Assembly (NCBI GenBank): GCA_029204225.1
Contig: CM055103.1
Coordinates: forward strand, 23,996,163-24,060,162
Direction of reading: 5' to 3'
Length of the DNA: 64,000 nt
From: Diphasiastrum complanatum
Taxonomy: Eukaryota > Streptophyta > Lycopodiopsida > Lycopodiales > Lycopodiaceae
Part shown: one piece after another, positions 55,558 to 64,000 of the stretch
Layout of the letters: each line of letters begins with the position of its first letter
Numbering within the stretch: the first letter of the stretch is position 1
Position numbers and translations under genes: made by a program
Notes under the pieces: model-generated
The model's database searches: none
Seen by the model: only the letters and a program-made list of their open reading frames with translations
Told to the model about the DNA's origin: nothing

Positions 55558-56683
55558 TTACCAACTATCGAATTCATCCACATCCCATGCGTCCAAGTTC
55601 CCAACATCTTCATCTGAGTCCACCACAACAGCATTCTTCATAGTAACAATCGGACCTATGGCAATCACCGATTAAGCAGTTAACCTTATGATCTATGAAG
55701 TTGAGCATTACAAAATTAGTGGTAGAAGCAACATAACATACATTGTCGACATGTGCACTTACTCTTATTGTATAATTCAATAATGCGTTAGATCAATAAT
55801 GCATCACTATCCATGGCCACACAATGTCGTCCCGTATTTTTACAAGCCTGCACTGTAGACCCACATCCAACCATGGGATCTAGAACCACCCCACTAGGAC
55901 AACAAAATGTGTCGACTATGTATTGCATAAGCAGTGGACTTTTTTGTACACCACCTCTTGCTTGAGTAGTCTTACTGGCATCGTACATTCTCTCGGATGC
56001 CGGCAAGTAATGAGTCCATGTATCTGCCAATGATCTAAACATGGATGGATCCAAAGCATCTACACTCTCAATTGTGGGCAATGGTTTGGTATTTCTAGCA
56101 CGACTCAATACATATAGGTCTATGGAAAAAACCTGTGACAAATAGGAGGTGCTTGTCATAAATAAACCAAAACATGTTTCAAAATTTCAATCCGATCAAT
56201 GAACGTACATGAACCGTACTTCCACACCATCATGAGTCTTCCCAAAACGATCAATTCCTCTCAAAACCATTCATGCACGTTTCAATTGATGATACAAAAT
56301 AACTCTCAAATCAATACTTACAAAACACACAATCCAACCATTATCGTCAAGTAGTGTGTTTGCCAATTGTAGTGCTCCCTCCAATAAATCATCTGTGCAT
56401 TTGTTCCATGATGGAACATAGTCACAGATGCCATCAAGCACAAAATCTGTCGAAAAATCCAGAACAATTAAATTTGCACTGTATGCTACTTGTTTTCCAT
56501 TTCTTGTACAACCATCAAGGCCACAATCTTTCAACTTCTCTATTAGTTGACTCGATTCCGATGTGATGGTTCTTTTTGTGCAACCCCGAGTGATATTCAA
56601 TATACATCCATCTATCAAGTGCACCTTGTGAAGTTTTAAGCACGTGTGAACTGAACCACACACCTTATAGGATCTTACTGAGG
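55558..56683 (-). pseudogene. N4/N6-type DNA methyltransferase-like gene, 3' exons only, cut by Copia N
   Basis: Exons: 56683-56322 (5' side cut), 56132-55763 and 55655-55558, stop TAA. The introns of 189 and 107 bp have GTAAGT donors and CACAG and CATAG acceptors, and the frame is kept at both joins. The first exon carries ANLIVLDFSTDF at the motif IV position and LLEGALQLANTLLDDNGWIV. The second has KSPLLMQYIVDTFCCPSG, then VVLDPMVGCGSTVQACKNTG and VAMDSD, the AdoMet-binding motif I (DP..G.G.T). Motif IV before motif I is the order of the beta-class amino-methyltransferases (DNA methylase N-4/N-6 family). The expected (D/N/S)PP(Y/W) is not present. The last exon is acidic (VVVDSDEDVG, DVDEFDSW). 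One TAA (about 55777-55779) interrupts DALLI/RIIELYNK. It is either a recent pseudogene or an inactive homologue. Confidence 0.55.
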
Positions 56684-57343
56684 TGTTGTGATTGCACAAG
56701 ATTGATCAAAGAACAGATCACTTGAAAAATCTAAGGAAAGAGCACAATGGCATACAATAGACTGAAAAAACTAACTTCTCACTGTCAAAAATAATTCTAA
56801 GTGCTCAGTATGGAAAAAACAAGCTGCTCTCGGGTAGAGAGAGAAAATCAACACAAGAAAACTCGGGTAGAGAGAGAATGAGTTCAAAACACCAAAATCT
56901 CAATATTCACAATATGGCAAAACATGCCACAGTTTCCCTACATCAAAGAGACTCAAATTCCTACAATGGAGTTGCATGGAAAGTCCACTTTACTCAGTTA
57001 ACTCAACTAACAGGGATCCACATCTGTAATTGCATGCATGGATATTGCATATACTGCATGTCACCTCTCAAAATTGCCTAGACATGTGTAGATCATAAAA
57101 ACTACTTTGCATGTTGCATGCACTGATTGCATGGTGCGTACATGCACTCTGAATGACATTGCATGTTATCTAAACTTTTGCATGAAATCAAATTTGAATC
57201 TACCTAGCTCAAACTCGACCTATTCTAGAAGATTATGTGCTCAATTCACATACCTTTATGTACAATAAAGTTTACAAATGGAAATAACATGGTCATGGCC
57301 CCAAAACTCAAGATAGGAAGATATTATTTTACTAATCTTCACA
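56684..57343 (-). repeat. 3' LTR of Copia N
   Basis: On the minus strand it starts TGTGAAGATTAG at 57343, directly after the purine tract. The other end, near 56684 (plus tgttgtgattgc), is set where coding sequence of the methyltransferase-like exon begins. The possible target copy tgagg lies at 56679-56683. Confidence 0.7.
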
Positions 57344-58083
57344 CTCCTCCTTAAAATTATGTTCCTATCCAACATAGACTTTGAAATTAGACCAAGGTTA
57401 GACCTCATCTTGATAAAGACATTCTTGAGCAATGGCTTGGTGAGAAGACCTACAACACAATTTGAAGATCCAACATGCTCCAATAAGATCTCTCTCCCAA
57501 TGAATTTTTCTCTTACAAAATGATGAGCTACCTCGATGTGTTTGCTCCTTGCATGGAACACAGGATTATTTGCAAGAGCCTGAGCCGAGATGTTATCATT
57601 CTTGATAATTGGAAGGTCTTCATCTCCATAACACTTTAGCTCCAAAAGTAGCCTTTTGATCCATAAAACCTCTTTTGTTGTGGTTGTAAGAGATTTATAT
57701 TCAGCTTCACAAGATGATAAGGATATAGTTGTTTGCTTCTTTGATAGCCAAGAAACTAAGTCGCCTTCAAGAAAAATTGTGTAAGCACTTGTGGATATCC
57801 TATCCAACTTATCTCCTGGAAAATCTGAATCTAAAAAGGCAACCAAAGTCAGATCTTCTCCTTTGTAGATTAATCCATAGTCTAAGGTAGAAGATAGATA
57901 CCTCAAGATTTTTTTAGCCAACTTCCAATGGTATATCTTTGGATCTTGCATGTGTTGACTTAGCTTATGCACACTAAAGCTTAGATCAGGCCTAGTCACT
58001 GTTAACCATATAAGTGAGCCAATAAGACTCCTATAAAGAGTGATGTCCTCAATGGATTTTTCGTCATCTTTCATAGGAACTTT
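57344..58083 (-). pseudogene. Copia N RT end and RNase H
   Basis: The frame is open over this whole stretch. It reads ITLYRSLIGSLIWLTVTRPD, then LAKKILRYLSSTLDYGLIYK, FLDSDFPGDKLDRISTSAYT, LSKKQTTISLSSCEAEYKSL and DNISAQALANNPVFHARSKH. The Copia RNase H acidic residues are all present. It ends LGLISKSMLDRNI next to the LTR. The upstream RT lies beyond Copia M. Confidence 0.87.
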
Positions 58084-58509
58084 TAGGGTTAGAATTTGGT
58101 GGGAAAGCCAAGTGGCCAAATAGGGCTTGGACCTGTTATAAAAGGATGTAACTCGTGGAGAGAGTAATCTTCTCTCTTCTCTATCTCATTTCATGCTTAT
58201 ACATGGTTCTCTTGGGTTCTACTATCCATTGGTGCACTATCTTGGTGATTGCTTGCAATTCTATGTGTAGAATGATCTAAATTTGTTATTTTTGGATCCA
58301 CACATGTGAAAGACAGCTTGCTGGTTTTGTATGGATAGCAACAGTACATAATCATTTCATTCAAGTTTGATCAAGTTCTATTGGTGTTTGCATCTCAATT
58401 TGCGTGCAGATGCTAATTTTTCTACATTGGTGAGATTAGTAGTGTATTTCTCTTTCTAACCAAAGATCATTCAAGTAGATTGGATCTTAAGGATCTAAAC
58501 TCTTTCACA
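58084..58509 (+). repeat. 5' LTR of Copia M, truncated
   Basis: It starts inside the LTR (tagggttagaatttggtggg) next to Copia N coding sequence. The TATA box tataaaagg is at 58137-58145. Confidence 0.9.
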
Positions 58510-58521
58510 TGGTATCAGAGC
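58510..58521 (+). other. Primer-binding site of Copia M
   Basis: tggtatcagagc directly after the LTR is a perfect initiator tRNA-Met match. Confidence 0.9.
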
Positions 58522-59165
58522 TTGTGTTTCAGGTTATTATGGAGAAAATCAGATCTATCAATGATTTGGTGAAGATATCAAGTCTAGAGCATGCTAGAGA
58601 GGATTCTACACCAAAATCGGATTTTTTGCTTTTGTAGATTGGATCTTTTGTAGATCAAAACACTATTGTCAACTTGGGCATTTTCTTTGAAAAGAAGTGA
58701 CCCAAGTGACATTTTTTCCAAATAGGTCAATATACTTGTTCAATTCCTGATTTTTGAATTCACATACTGGGTTTGGCCGATTTTTGGATCATTGGTTCAG
58801 CCTAAGTGGTGGCTTATAGATTGCATATCAAATTTTCAGCATTTGCATGTAGATTTGGAATAGTCAATTTTTTGTGATTTTGTCAAAAGCCTAATTTTCA
58901 TTGGATCTCTAGATAGTGAGGTTGCTGGACTTCATTTGAGTGTATTTCAATCTTAGGAAGTGGCAAAAGTCATTAGATTGAGGATAGATCATAGGTTGAT
59001 CAAGATTCCATGATTCTATGTGTTGATTTGCTTGGATAAATGCTAGAAGAGAATTTGTGAGATAGTTTCAAATCTTGGTGATTTCTTTTGAAAGCATTTG
59101 TTGTTGTTCAAAGGAGTGCTTTGTGCAATGAAGCAAGTTGAAAGAGAAGATCTGGTCATTGCTAC
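58522..59165 (+). other. Leader of Copia M
   Basis: This is non-coding sequence between PBS and gag, which aligns with 37263-37832 of Copia B apart from short indels. Confidence 0.7.
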
Positions 59166-59789
59166 ATGGCAACCTCAATTGGAGTCATGTTGGAAGCCAA
59201 TGATAGGCTTACCTCAAGTAACTATTCATTGTGGAAAGTGAGGATGGATAAACTTCTTGAGATGAATGATGTTTTGGATATTGTTGTAGGTTTGGAGGAG
59301 AGACCAGCAACACAACAAGATCAATTGAGGTATGACAAGAGGGCCAAGAAAGCTCTACACATGATAAAGATTAATGCTACCAATGAACTTCTCAAGGAAG
59401 TTGGTAAGTGCACATCATCTTTGGAAGCTTGGAATTCATTGAAAAAGCTTTATGAATCCAAGTCTACTTCTACAGTGTTGACTCTAAGAATGCAAATCTT
59501 TTCTTGTTTGCAAAAAAATGAAGAAAGTCCAAGTACTTTTGTTCTGAGAATGAAAGCATTGAATGATGAGTTAGCTTGCATAGATGAAAGCATTAAGGAA
59601 GGAGAGCTTATTCAAGTGATTCTTAATGGCTTGTTGGATGCTCATGCTAACATTGTTCAAAGTATTGCTATTCAAAAGACTTTGCCAAGTTTGATGGATC
59701 TTCAAGAGATCTTGATCAATGAGGAATATAGGCTTCAAGCAAGAGGTGGATCTACATCAACACTTCAAGAGGATGCTATGTTCACATAG
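59166..59789 (+). CDS. Copia M gag, N-terminal part, ends at an in-frame TAG
   Basis: 207 codons from MATSIGVMLEANDRLTSSNY. It includes WKVRMDKLLEMNDVLDIVVG, AKKALHMIKINATNELLKEV and LTLRMQIFSCLQKNEESPST, the standard Copia gag core (UBN2-type). The frame stops with TAG at 59787-59789, followed in the same frame by GKFKGKTKSK and the zinc knuckle. A single change from CAG to TAG would explain it. Confidence 0.85.
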   Translation: MATSIGVMLEANDRLTSSNYSLWKVRMDKLLEMNDVLDIVVGLEERPATQQDQLRYDKRAKKALHMIKINATNELLKEVGKCTSSLEAWNSLKKLYESKSTSTVLTLRMQIFSCLQKNEESPSTFVLRMKALNDELACIDESIKEGELIQVILNGLLDAHANIVQSIAIQKTLPSLMDLQEILINEEYRLQARGGSTSTLQEDAMFT

Positions 59790-61622
59790 GGCAAATTCAA
59801 GGGCAAAACCAAAAGTAAGTGGTCTAAAGGGCAAGATCAAGTGGATGCTTCTTCAAGTGGCAAAAAGAATGATAGATCAAAGCTCAAGTGCCTCTATTGT
59901 GGCATCAAAGGACACTTTGCAAGTGAGTGCTACAAGAAGAAGAGAGATCAAGGAGACAAGCAAGGTAATCTTACTCTTGATGAGGATGGTTTGGATGTTC
60001 AAGATGCAAATGATGATGCTTTTGTGATGTCTTCATGTATGCTTGCTAATGATGGAGAGCTAGATCCTTGGTGGATTGATAGTGGAGCAAGTTCACACAT
60101 GACCTTTCACAAAGAGTACTTCACTTCTTTGTTGGCATATGGAGATGACAAGAGGCTGATCTACACGGCCAATGATGGTGAGTGTGCAATCAAAGGGATT
60201 GGCACAATTCCTATTTCTCTCTCTACAAATAGGAATGTTCATTTGGATGATGTCTTGTTTATTCCATCTATTACCAAGAATTTGCTTAGTGTCAGTCAAA
60301 TGTTAAGTAAGGGCCTCAAGGTGGAGTTTGATGGAGATGCTTGTTTGATCAAAAGGAAGGATGTCTTGATTGGAAAAGGTACAAGGCAAGGGAAGTTGTT
60401 CAAACTTGATGATTGTGTTATTGCTAACCAAGTTGGATGTGTTTCAAGGGAGCAAATTTCTATTCAAGAGGTTTGGCACAAAAGGATGGGACACCTCAAC
60501 TTCAAGTCATTGGAGGTAATGTCAAGGAAGAAGGTTGTGATTGGTCTTCCAAGTTCCTTAAGAAATGACAAGCATGTTTGTGAGTCTTGTGCTTTGTCTA
60601 AGTCACATAGACTACCTTATACTAGATCTATTTCTAGATCTACAAAGCCTTTTCGACTTGTACATTCGGATATTCATGGATCTACAATTAGCAATAGTGG
60701 AGCTAAGATGTATGTAACATTCATTGATGATTTTAGTAGATTTTGTTGGATCTATCTACTAAAGATCAAGGATGAAGTGTATGATGTCTTTGTCAAGTTC
60801 AAGAATGCAAGGGAGAACCAATTTTCCACAACGATCAAGTGCTTGAGAGGCGACAATGGTGGTGAGTACATATCTAACAAGTTCAAGGCCTTTTGTGATG
60901 GGCATGGGATCAAGAGGGAGTATACAACATCAAGGACCCCACAACAAAATGGAGTGGCTGAAAGGAAGAATAGGACTTTATGTGAAAGTGCTAAAGCTAT
61001 GAGGTTAAGTGCTAGTCTTAACAAACCATTTTGGGATCAAGCTTTGTTGTGTGCCAATTTCTTGTGCAATAGGTGGCCGAGTGCTATTTTGGATGGAAGG
61101 ACACCTTTTGAGATGCTATTCAAGAGGAGGCCGAGTGTCAACTTTCTAAGAACCTTTGGATGCACATGCTATGTCAACATTACTCTTGATGATAGGACCA
61201 AGGAGGATCCAACTTCAAAAAGAGGTATTTTTGTTGGATATAGTGAGGTGAGTAAAGCCTACAAGGTTTACATTCCTTCTACTAACAAAGTGATTGCTGG
61301 TAGAGATGTCATTTTTGATGAGGGTAACATTCCAAAGGTGTCTTCAAGCATGATTGATGGTAGAGTGGATGGATCTAGCATTCTTGATGTTGATGAGAAG
61401 GATCCTACCTTGGATAGTGGTGATGATGGACCTTCATCAAGTCAAAAGCTAAGGAGAACATCAAGAAAAAGACAAGTACCTTCAAGGCTCACATATGATC
61501 AAAAGGGTAAGCAAGTAGTTTTTGGAAATTATGTTGCTTTCCTAACCTCTTTGGATGAGCCTACAAGTGTAGATCAAGCAAGGAAAGAAGAGGAGTGGAT
61601 CTTGAGTATCGATCTCTTATGA
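59790..61622 (+). CDS. Copia M zinc knuckle, protease and complete integrase
   Basis: The frame is the same as gag and open from the TAG to 61622 (first internal ATG 59841). The zinc knuckle is CLYCGIKGHFASEC, and the protease WWIDSGASSHMTFHKEYF with VLFIPSITKNLLSVSQML. The integrase zinc box is HKRMGHLNF...CESCALSKSH. The catalytic core is intact: VHSDIHG, CLRGDNGGEYISN and PQQNGVAERKN. The C-terminal part is FGCTCYVNITLDD, GIFVGYSEVSKAYKVYIP and RDVIFDEGN, plus an acidic linker. It ends EEEWILSIDLL at the first residues of RT. Apart from the TAG upstream, the integrase looks functional. Confidence 0.9.
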   Translation, partial: GKFKGKTKSKWSKGQDQVDASSSGKKNDRSKLKCLYCGIKGHFASECYKKKRDQGDKQGNLTLDEDGLDVQDANDDAFVMSSCMLANDGELDPWWIDSGASSHMTFHKEYFTSLLAYGDDKRLIYTANDGECAIKGIGTIPISLSTNRNVHLDDVLFIPSITKNLLSVSQMLSKGLKVEFDGDACLIKRKDVLIGKGTRQGKLFKLDDCVIANQVGCVSREQISIQEVWHKRMGHLNFKSLEVMSRKKVVIGLPSSLRNDKHVCESCALSKSHRLPYTRSISRSTKPFRLVHSDIHGSTISNSGAKMYVTFIDDFSRFCWIYLLKIKDEVYDVFVKFKNARENQFSTTIKCLRGDNGGEYISNKFKAFCDGHGIKREYTTSRTPQQNGVAERKNRTLCESAKAMRLSASLNKPFWDQALLCANFLCNRWPSAILDGRTPFEMLFKRRPSVNFLRTFGCTCYVNITLDDRTKEDPTSKRGIFVGYSEVSKAYKVYIPSTNKVIAGRDVIFDEGNIPKVSSSMIDGRVDGSSILDVDEKDPTLDSGDDGPSSSQKLRRTSRKRQVPSRLTYDQKGKQVVFGNYVAFLTSLDEPTSVDQARKEEEWILSIDLL

Positions 61623-62484
61623 AGAGTGGAACATCTTTTGGAGGATCTTCTTGTGTACATGGAGCTATGCAAGTGGATGGATGTTATCTTGATGTAAAAT
61701 CAAGTATTGGATCTGAAAAAAGGTTTTGTTCAATGACTTTGATGATCAAGAGGTTGATCTCAAAACGCTTCAACTAGTCAAAAGGAAATTGGCAATTTGG
61801 AGCTAGTCAAGAGCATCAAATTGGCAAAGGTATTATGGATCTATTTTTACAGCATATTGAAGACTCAAGTAAGGTCAAAGGAGCACAAGGATGTGTTGTT
61901 CAAGTTTACTTTACTTGTTCTATCTCATGTTTGAGCAATTTCATGTGGATGTGTGCAAATTGTCAAGTTATGGTAAAACTAGCTACATTGGTGAGCATTG
62001 TTTTGATGTTGGATTTGTATTAGCATTCTTGGCTGATTTTGCTGATGGAAATGAAGCTATTGGAGGTTCATTATGTCACTCATTCATGGTTAAGTCATCA
62101 AGGTATGATGGTATTTTGAGGCAAGATGAAGATGGACGTTCATTCATGGAGTATCATGGTGGATACATGGCAACGAAAGACAAAGGAGGAGGAGACATGC
62201 AAGCAAAAGTTGATCACTCACATTTATTGTTTGTTTGATGTATTTTTCCAAAGAGTTAAGAGTTGGAAGCATGGTGGAATCATCTCATTTACATTCTATT
62301 TGATTCTTCATGTTCTAGTCACATTTTTACATGTAAAATGGATGTAAGATGGCATCCCAAGTGGACACTATTCTCTATATTAATTGTGATTGCTTCTATT
62401 TTGAGTATTACATGATCATTGAAAGGAGGTCTATTCTTAGGAAGAAGATCATTCTTATGATGGATCAAAGTTCTATTGTCAAAA
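61595..62484 (+). pseudogene. Copia M counterpart of the extra ORF, with frameshifts
   Basis: It is homologous to 38469-39260 of Copia B. It starts in the same overlapping frame (DLEYRSLMKSGTSF), shifts near 61710 and is open again at 61891-62238 (VGFVLAFLADFADGNEAIGG). At about 62428-62487 about 50 bp of the right end of the inverted Copia piece of B remain (minus strand LIHHKNDLLPKN). Confidence 0.6.
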
Positions 62485-62698
62485 ACTATGCTAGGAGCAA
62501 GCATATTGAGATACAATATCATTTTCTGTGGAAGCGAGTCATTGCAAAGGAGGTGGAACTTCAGCATGTGTCTTCAAGGGAATGTGTAGCTGATATTTTC
62601 ACCAAAGCATTGGGAAAAGACTTGTTCATGAAGCATAGGACTTCACTTGGAGCATTATCAAAGTCTATGCTAAAACTAGTTGAAGAGGGAGTGTGAAA
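62485..62698 (+). pseudogene. Copia M RNase H, C-terminal end only
   Basis: ARSKHIEIQYHF, then VELQHVSSRECVADIFTKAL and GKDLFMKHRTSLGALSKSM, ending at the LTR. The acidic catalytic motifs were lost in the deletion between two atgctaggagca repeats (compare Copia B). Confidence 0.88.
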
Positions 62699-63340
62699 GA
62701 TTCAACTAGTTTCATCACATTTTGCAATATTTTCATATTTGGCATATTGAGACCAAAACTTGTTTTAGACTTAGAGGTTGACTTTTCAAAGTTCATTAGT
62801 CTAAATTTCATTTCAATAGACACTTTTTGAAAGTGTGGGAAAGTTAGAATGCGAGTTTGAGTAGATTCAATTTGAATAGTTGGGTACATTGAACCTAGAC
62901 CCAAAATTAGTAGGGTTAGCATTTTGGTGGGAAAACCAAGTGGCCAAATAGGGTTTGGACCTGTTATAAAAGGATGTAACTCATGGAGGGAGTAATCTTC
63001 TCTCTTCTCTATCTCATTTCATGCTTATCCATGGTTCTCTTGGGTTCTACTATCCATTGGTGCACTATCTTGGTGATTGCTTGCAATTCTATGTGTAGAA
63101 TGAACTATATTTGCTATTTTTGGATCCACACGTGTGAAATACAGTAGCTTGCTGGTTTTGTATGGACAACAATAGTATATAATCATTTCATTCAAGTTTG
63201 ATCAAGTTCTATTGGTGTTTGCATCTCAATTTGTGTGTAGATGCTGATTTTTCTACATTGGTGAGATTGGTTCTGTATTTCTCTTTCTAACCAAAGATCA
63301 TTCAAGTAGATTGGATCTTAAGGATCTGAAATCTTTCACA
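62692..63340 (+). repeat. 3' LTR of Copia M
   Basis: It has full length TG...CA ends and a TATA box at 62965-62973. Confidence 0.93.
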
Positions 63341-63530
63341 AAAAGTGCATATCTACTTTGACTTATAAAGGCTTGACCCTTCCAAAAATCAATTTCAAGG
63401 CCTAAAATATAGTGAAGAACTCCTATGTCCTGCATCACTACCAAGTGCATGCTTAGCTATTTCAACTAGCTTCTCATTATTTTCACAAAGAATGATATCA
63501 TCTACATAGATGAGAAGAATAACTGGTCAA
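63341..63530 (-). pseudogene. Copia N RT fragment with YVDD
   Basis: On the minus strand from 63530: VILLIYVDDIILCENNEKLV and EIAKHALGS. After a frame change the next blocks correspond to LHYILGLEIDFWKGQAFISQ and SRYALF. It stops exactly at the Copia M LTR end. The continuation is at 58083. Confidence 0.83.
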
Positions 63531-64000
63531 AATTCATGGTTTTTTGATGTTTTTTAGACTAATTTTGGGGTAGATCTCAAAATTCTCAGCCAAGAATTGG
63601 TATGGACATTTTCAGAGATGTAATGAAACTGTCCCTAAGCTGTCATGAAGTTTGGTAGGGATTAGACACCATTAGAAGGCTTAAAACATTCAAAAATAGT
63701 GTATTTTTTATGATTTTTTAGCTTGAATACCTCTCAATTGGGGGTCTGAACCTGTTGGTTCTTGTTACAAATTGAAAGATATGTTGGATTGCCTTTGATT
63801 TGAGCCATCATGCATCCAATTTGGATAGATGTGCATTGGACACCAACATATTGTAGTTTTGCTTGTTGAAGGAGGCCAAAAATGCATTTTTTGCATGATC
63901 TGAGCTTATGATTGCTTGCTGGACCTGTTAGAAGTTTCTATGCCTCTCTAATGAACCTTAGTAGAGTGCTTGTAACCTTTGATCCAAGGCTTTTTGGGCT
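63531..64000. other. End of window, nothing recognised
   Basis: No further RT sequence is visible to the right of 63530. Neither gene nor repeat is recognised. Confidence 0.35.

Larger units (their letters stand above)
58084..63340 (+). mobile_element. Copia M, plus strand, RT-deficient; 5' LTR truncated
   Basis: The 5' LTR is 58084-58509 (its first ~225 bp are absent), the PBS tggtatcagagc is at 58510-58521, the purine tract gaagagggag lies at about 62682-62691 and the 3' LTR is 62692-63340. It is the same family as Copia B. Gag, protease and complete integrase are present. RT is replaced by the same non-RT stretch as in B, and only the C-terminal end of RNase H remains. It lies inside the RT of Copia N. 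Only the right flank (aaaag) of a target duplication is visible. Confidence 0.92.
56684..64000 (-). mobile_element. Copia N, minus strand, split by Copia M; right end not clear
   Basis: The 3' LTR is 56684-57343, followed by the purine tract (minus strand TTTTAAGGAGGAG), RNase H and the RT end (57344-58083), then Copia M (58084-63340), and an RT piece with YVDD (63341-63530). Beyond 63530 nothing coding is seen, so the element is truncated or continues outside the window. Its LTR joins an exon of the methyltransferase-like gene at 56684. Confidence 0.75.

Overview
This is nuclear DNA of a land plant with a large, repeat-rich genome. The evidence is as follows. Several Ty1/Copia elements have primer-binding sites matching plant initiator tRNA-Met. 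Plant-type TTTAGGG-like tracts occur at 4.08-4.54 kb. There is a plant DUF659 hAT transposase relic. The one convincing host gene (21.57-22.94 kb) looks like the plant RIN4/NOI family. I cannot name the species. Abundant old transposon relics, very long GA/TC microsatellites and a prokaryotic-type amino-methyltransferase-like gene would fit a fern or another non-flowering plant, but that is only inference. I found no rRNA, tRNA, CRISPR or organellar gene.

Layout. 0-13.5 kb is an old graveyard. It holds a spliced transposon-related relic (1.0-1.8 kb), GT/GA microsatellites with interstitial telomere-like repeats (3.5-4.7 kb), a four-exon hAT relic (4.7-6.7 kb), a LINE C-terminus (6.7-7.1 kb), a degenerate tandem array of about 370-bp units (7.7-10.4 kb), a shorter tandem array (11.1-12.0 kb) and a DUF7869-like relic (12.0-13.5 kb). 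At 13.8-18.2 kb lies a fairly young Copia element without integrase core or reverse transcriptase, set between two GA arrays. 18.5-24.9 kb is a low-transposon island with the RIN4/NOI-like gene.

25-53.8 kb is a nest. A coiled-coil ORF (26.1-31.06 kb) is split by an internally deleted Copia element with a 5-bp target duplication. Next to it a Gypsy element (minus strand, 31.07-53.76 kb) contains Copia C (plus, 33.1-46.6 kb), which contains Copia A (minus, 35.2-45.8 kb), which contains Copia B (plus, 36.6-41.4 kb). Removing B, or the deleted Copia, rejoins a reading frame, which supports these steps.

54-64 kb holds the 3' exons of a spliced N4/N6-type DNA-methyltransferase-like gene. It is cut at 56,684 by the LTR of Copia N (minus), which in turn contains Copia M (plus). 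The transposons do not form a pathway. At most, the complete integrase regions and retained LTR/PBS/PPT signals suggest that the several RT-less Copia elements relied on enzymes supplied by others. The most unusual items are the methyltransferase-like gene, the Copia B element with an extra ORF and an inverted RT/RNase H piece where RT should be, and an LTR insertion whose end extends nine bases into the primer-binding site.
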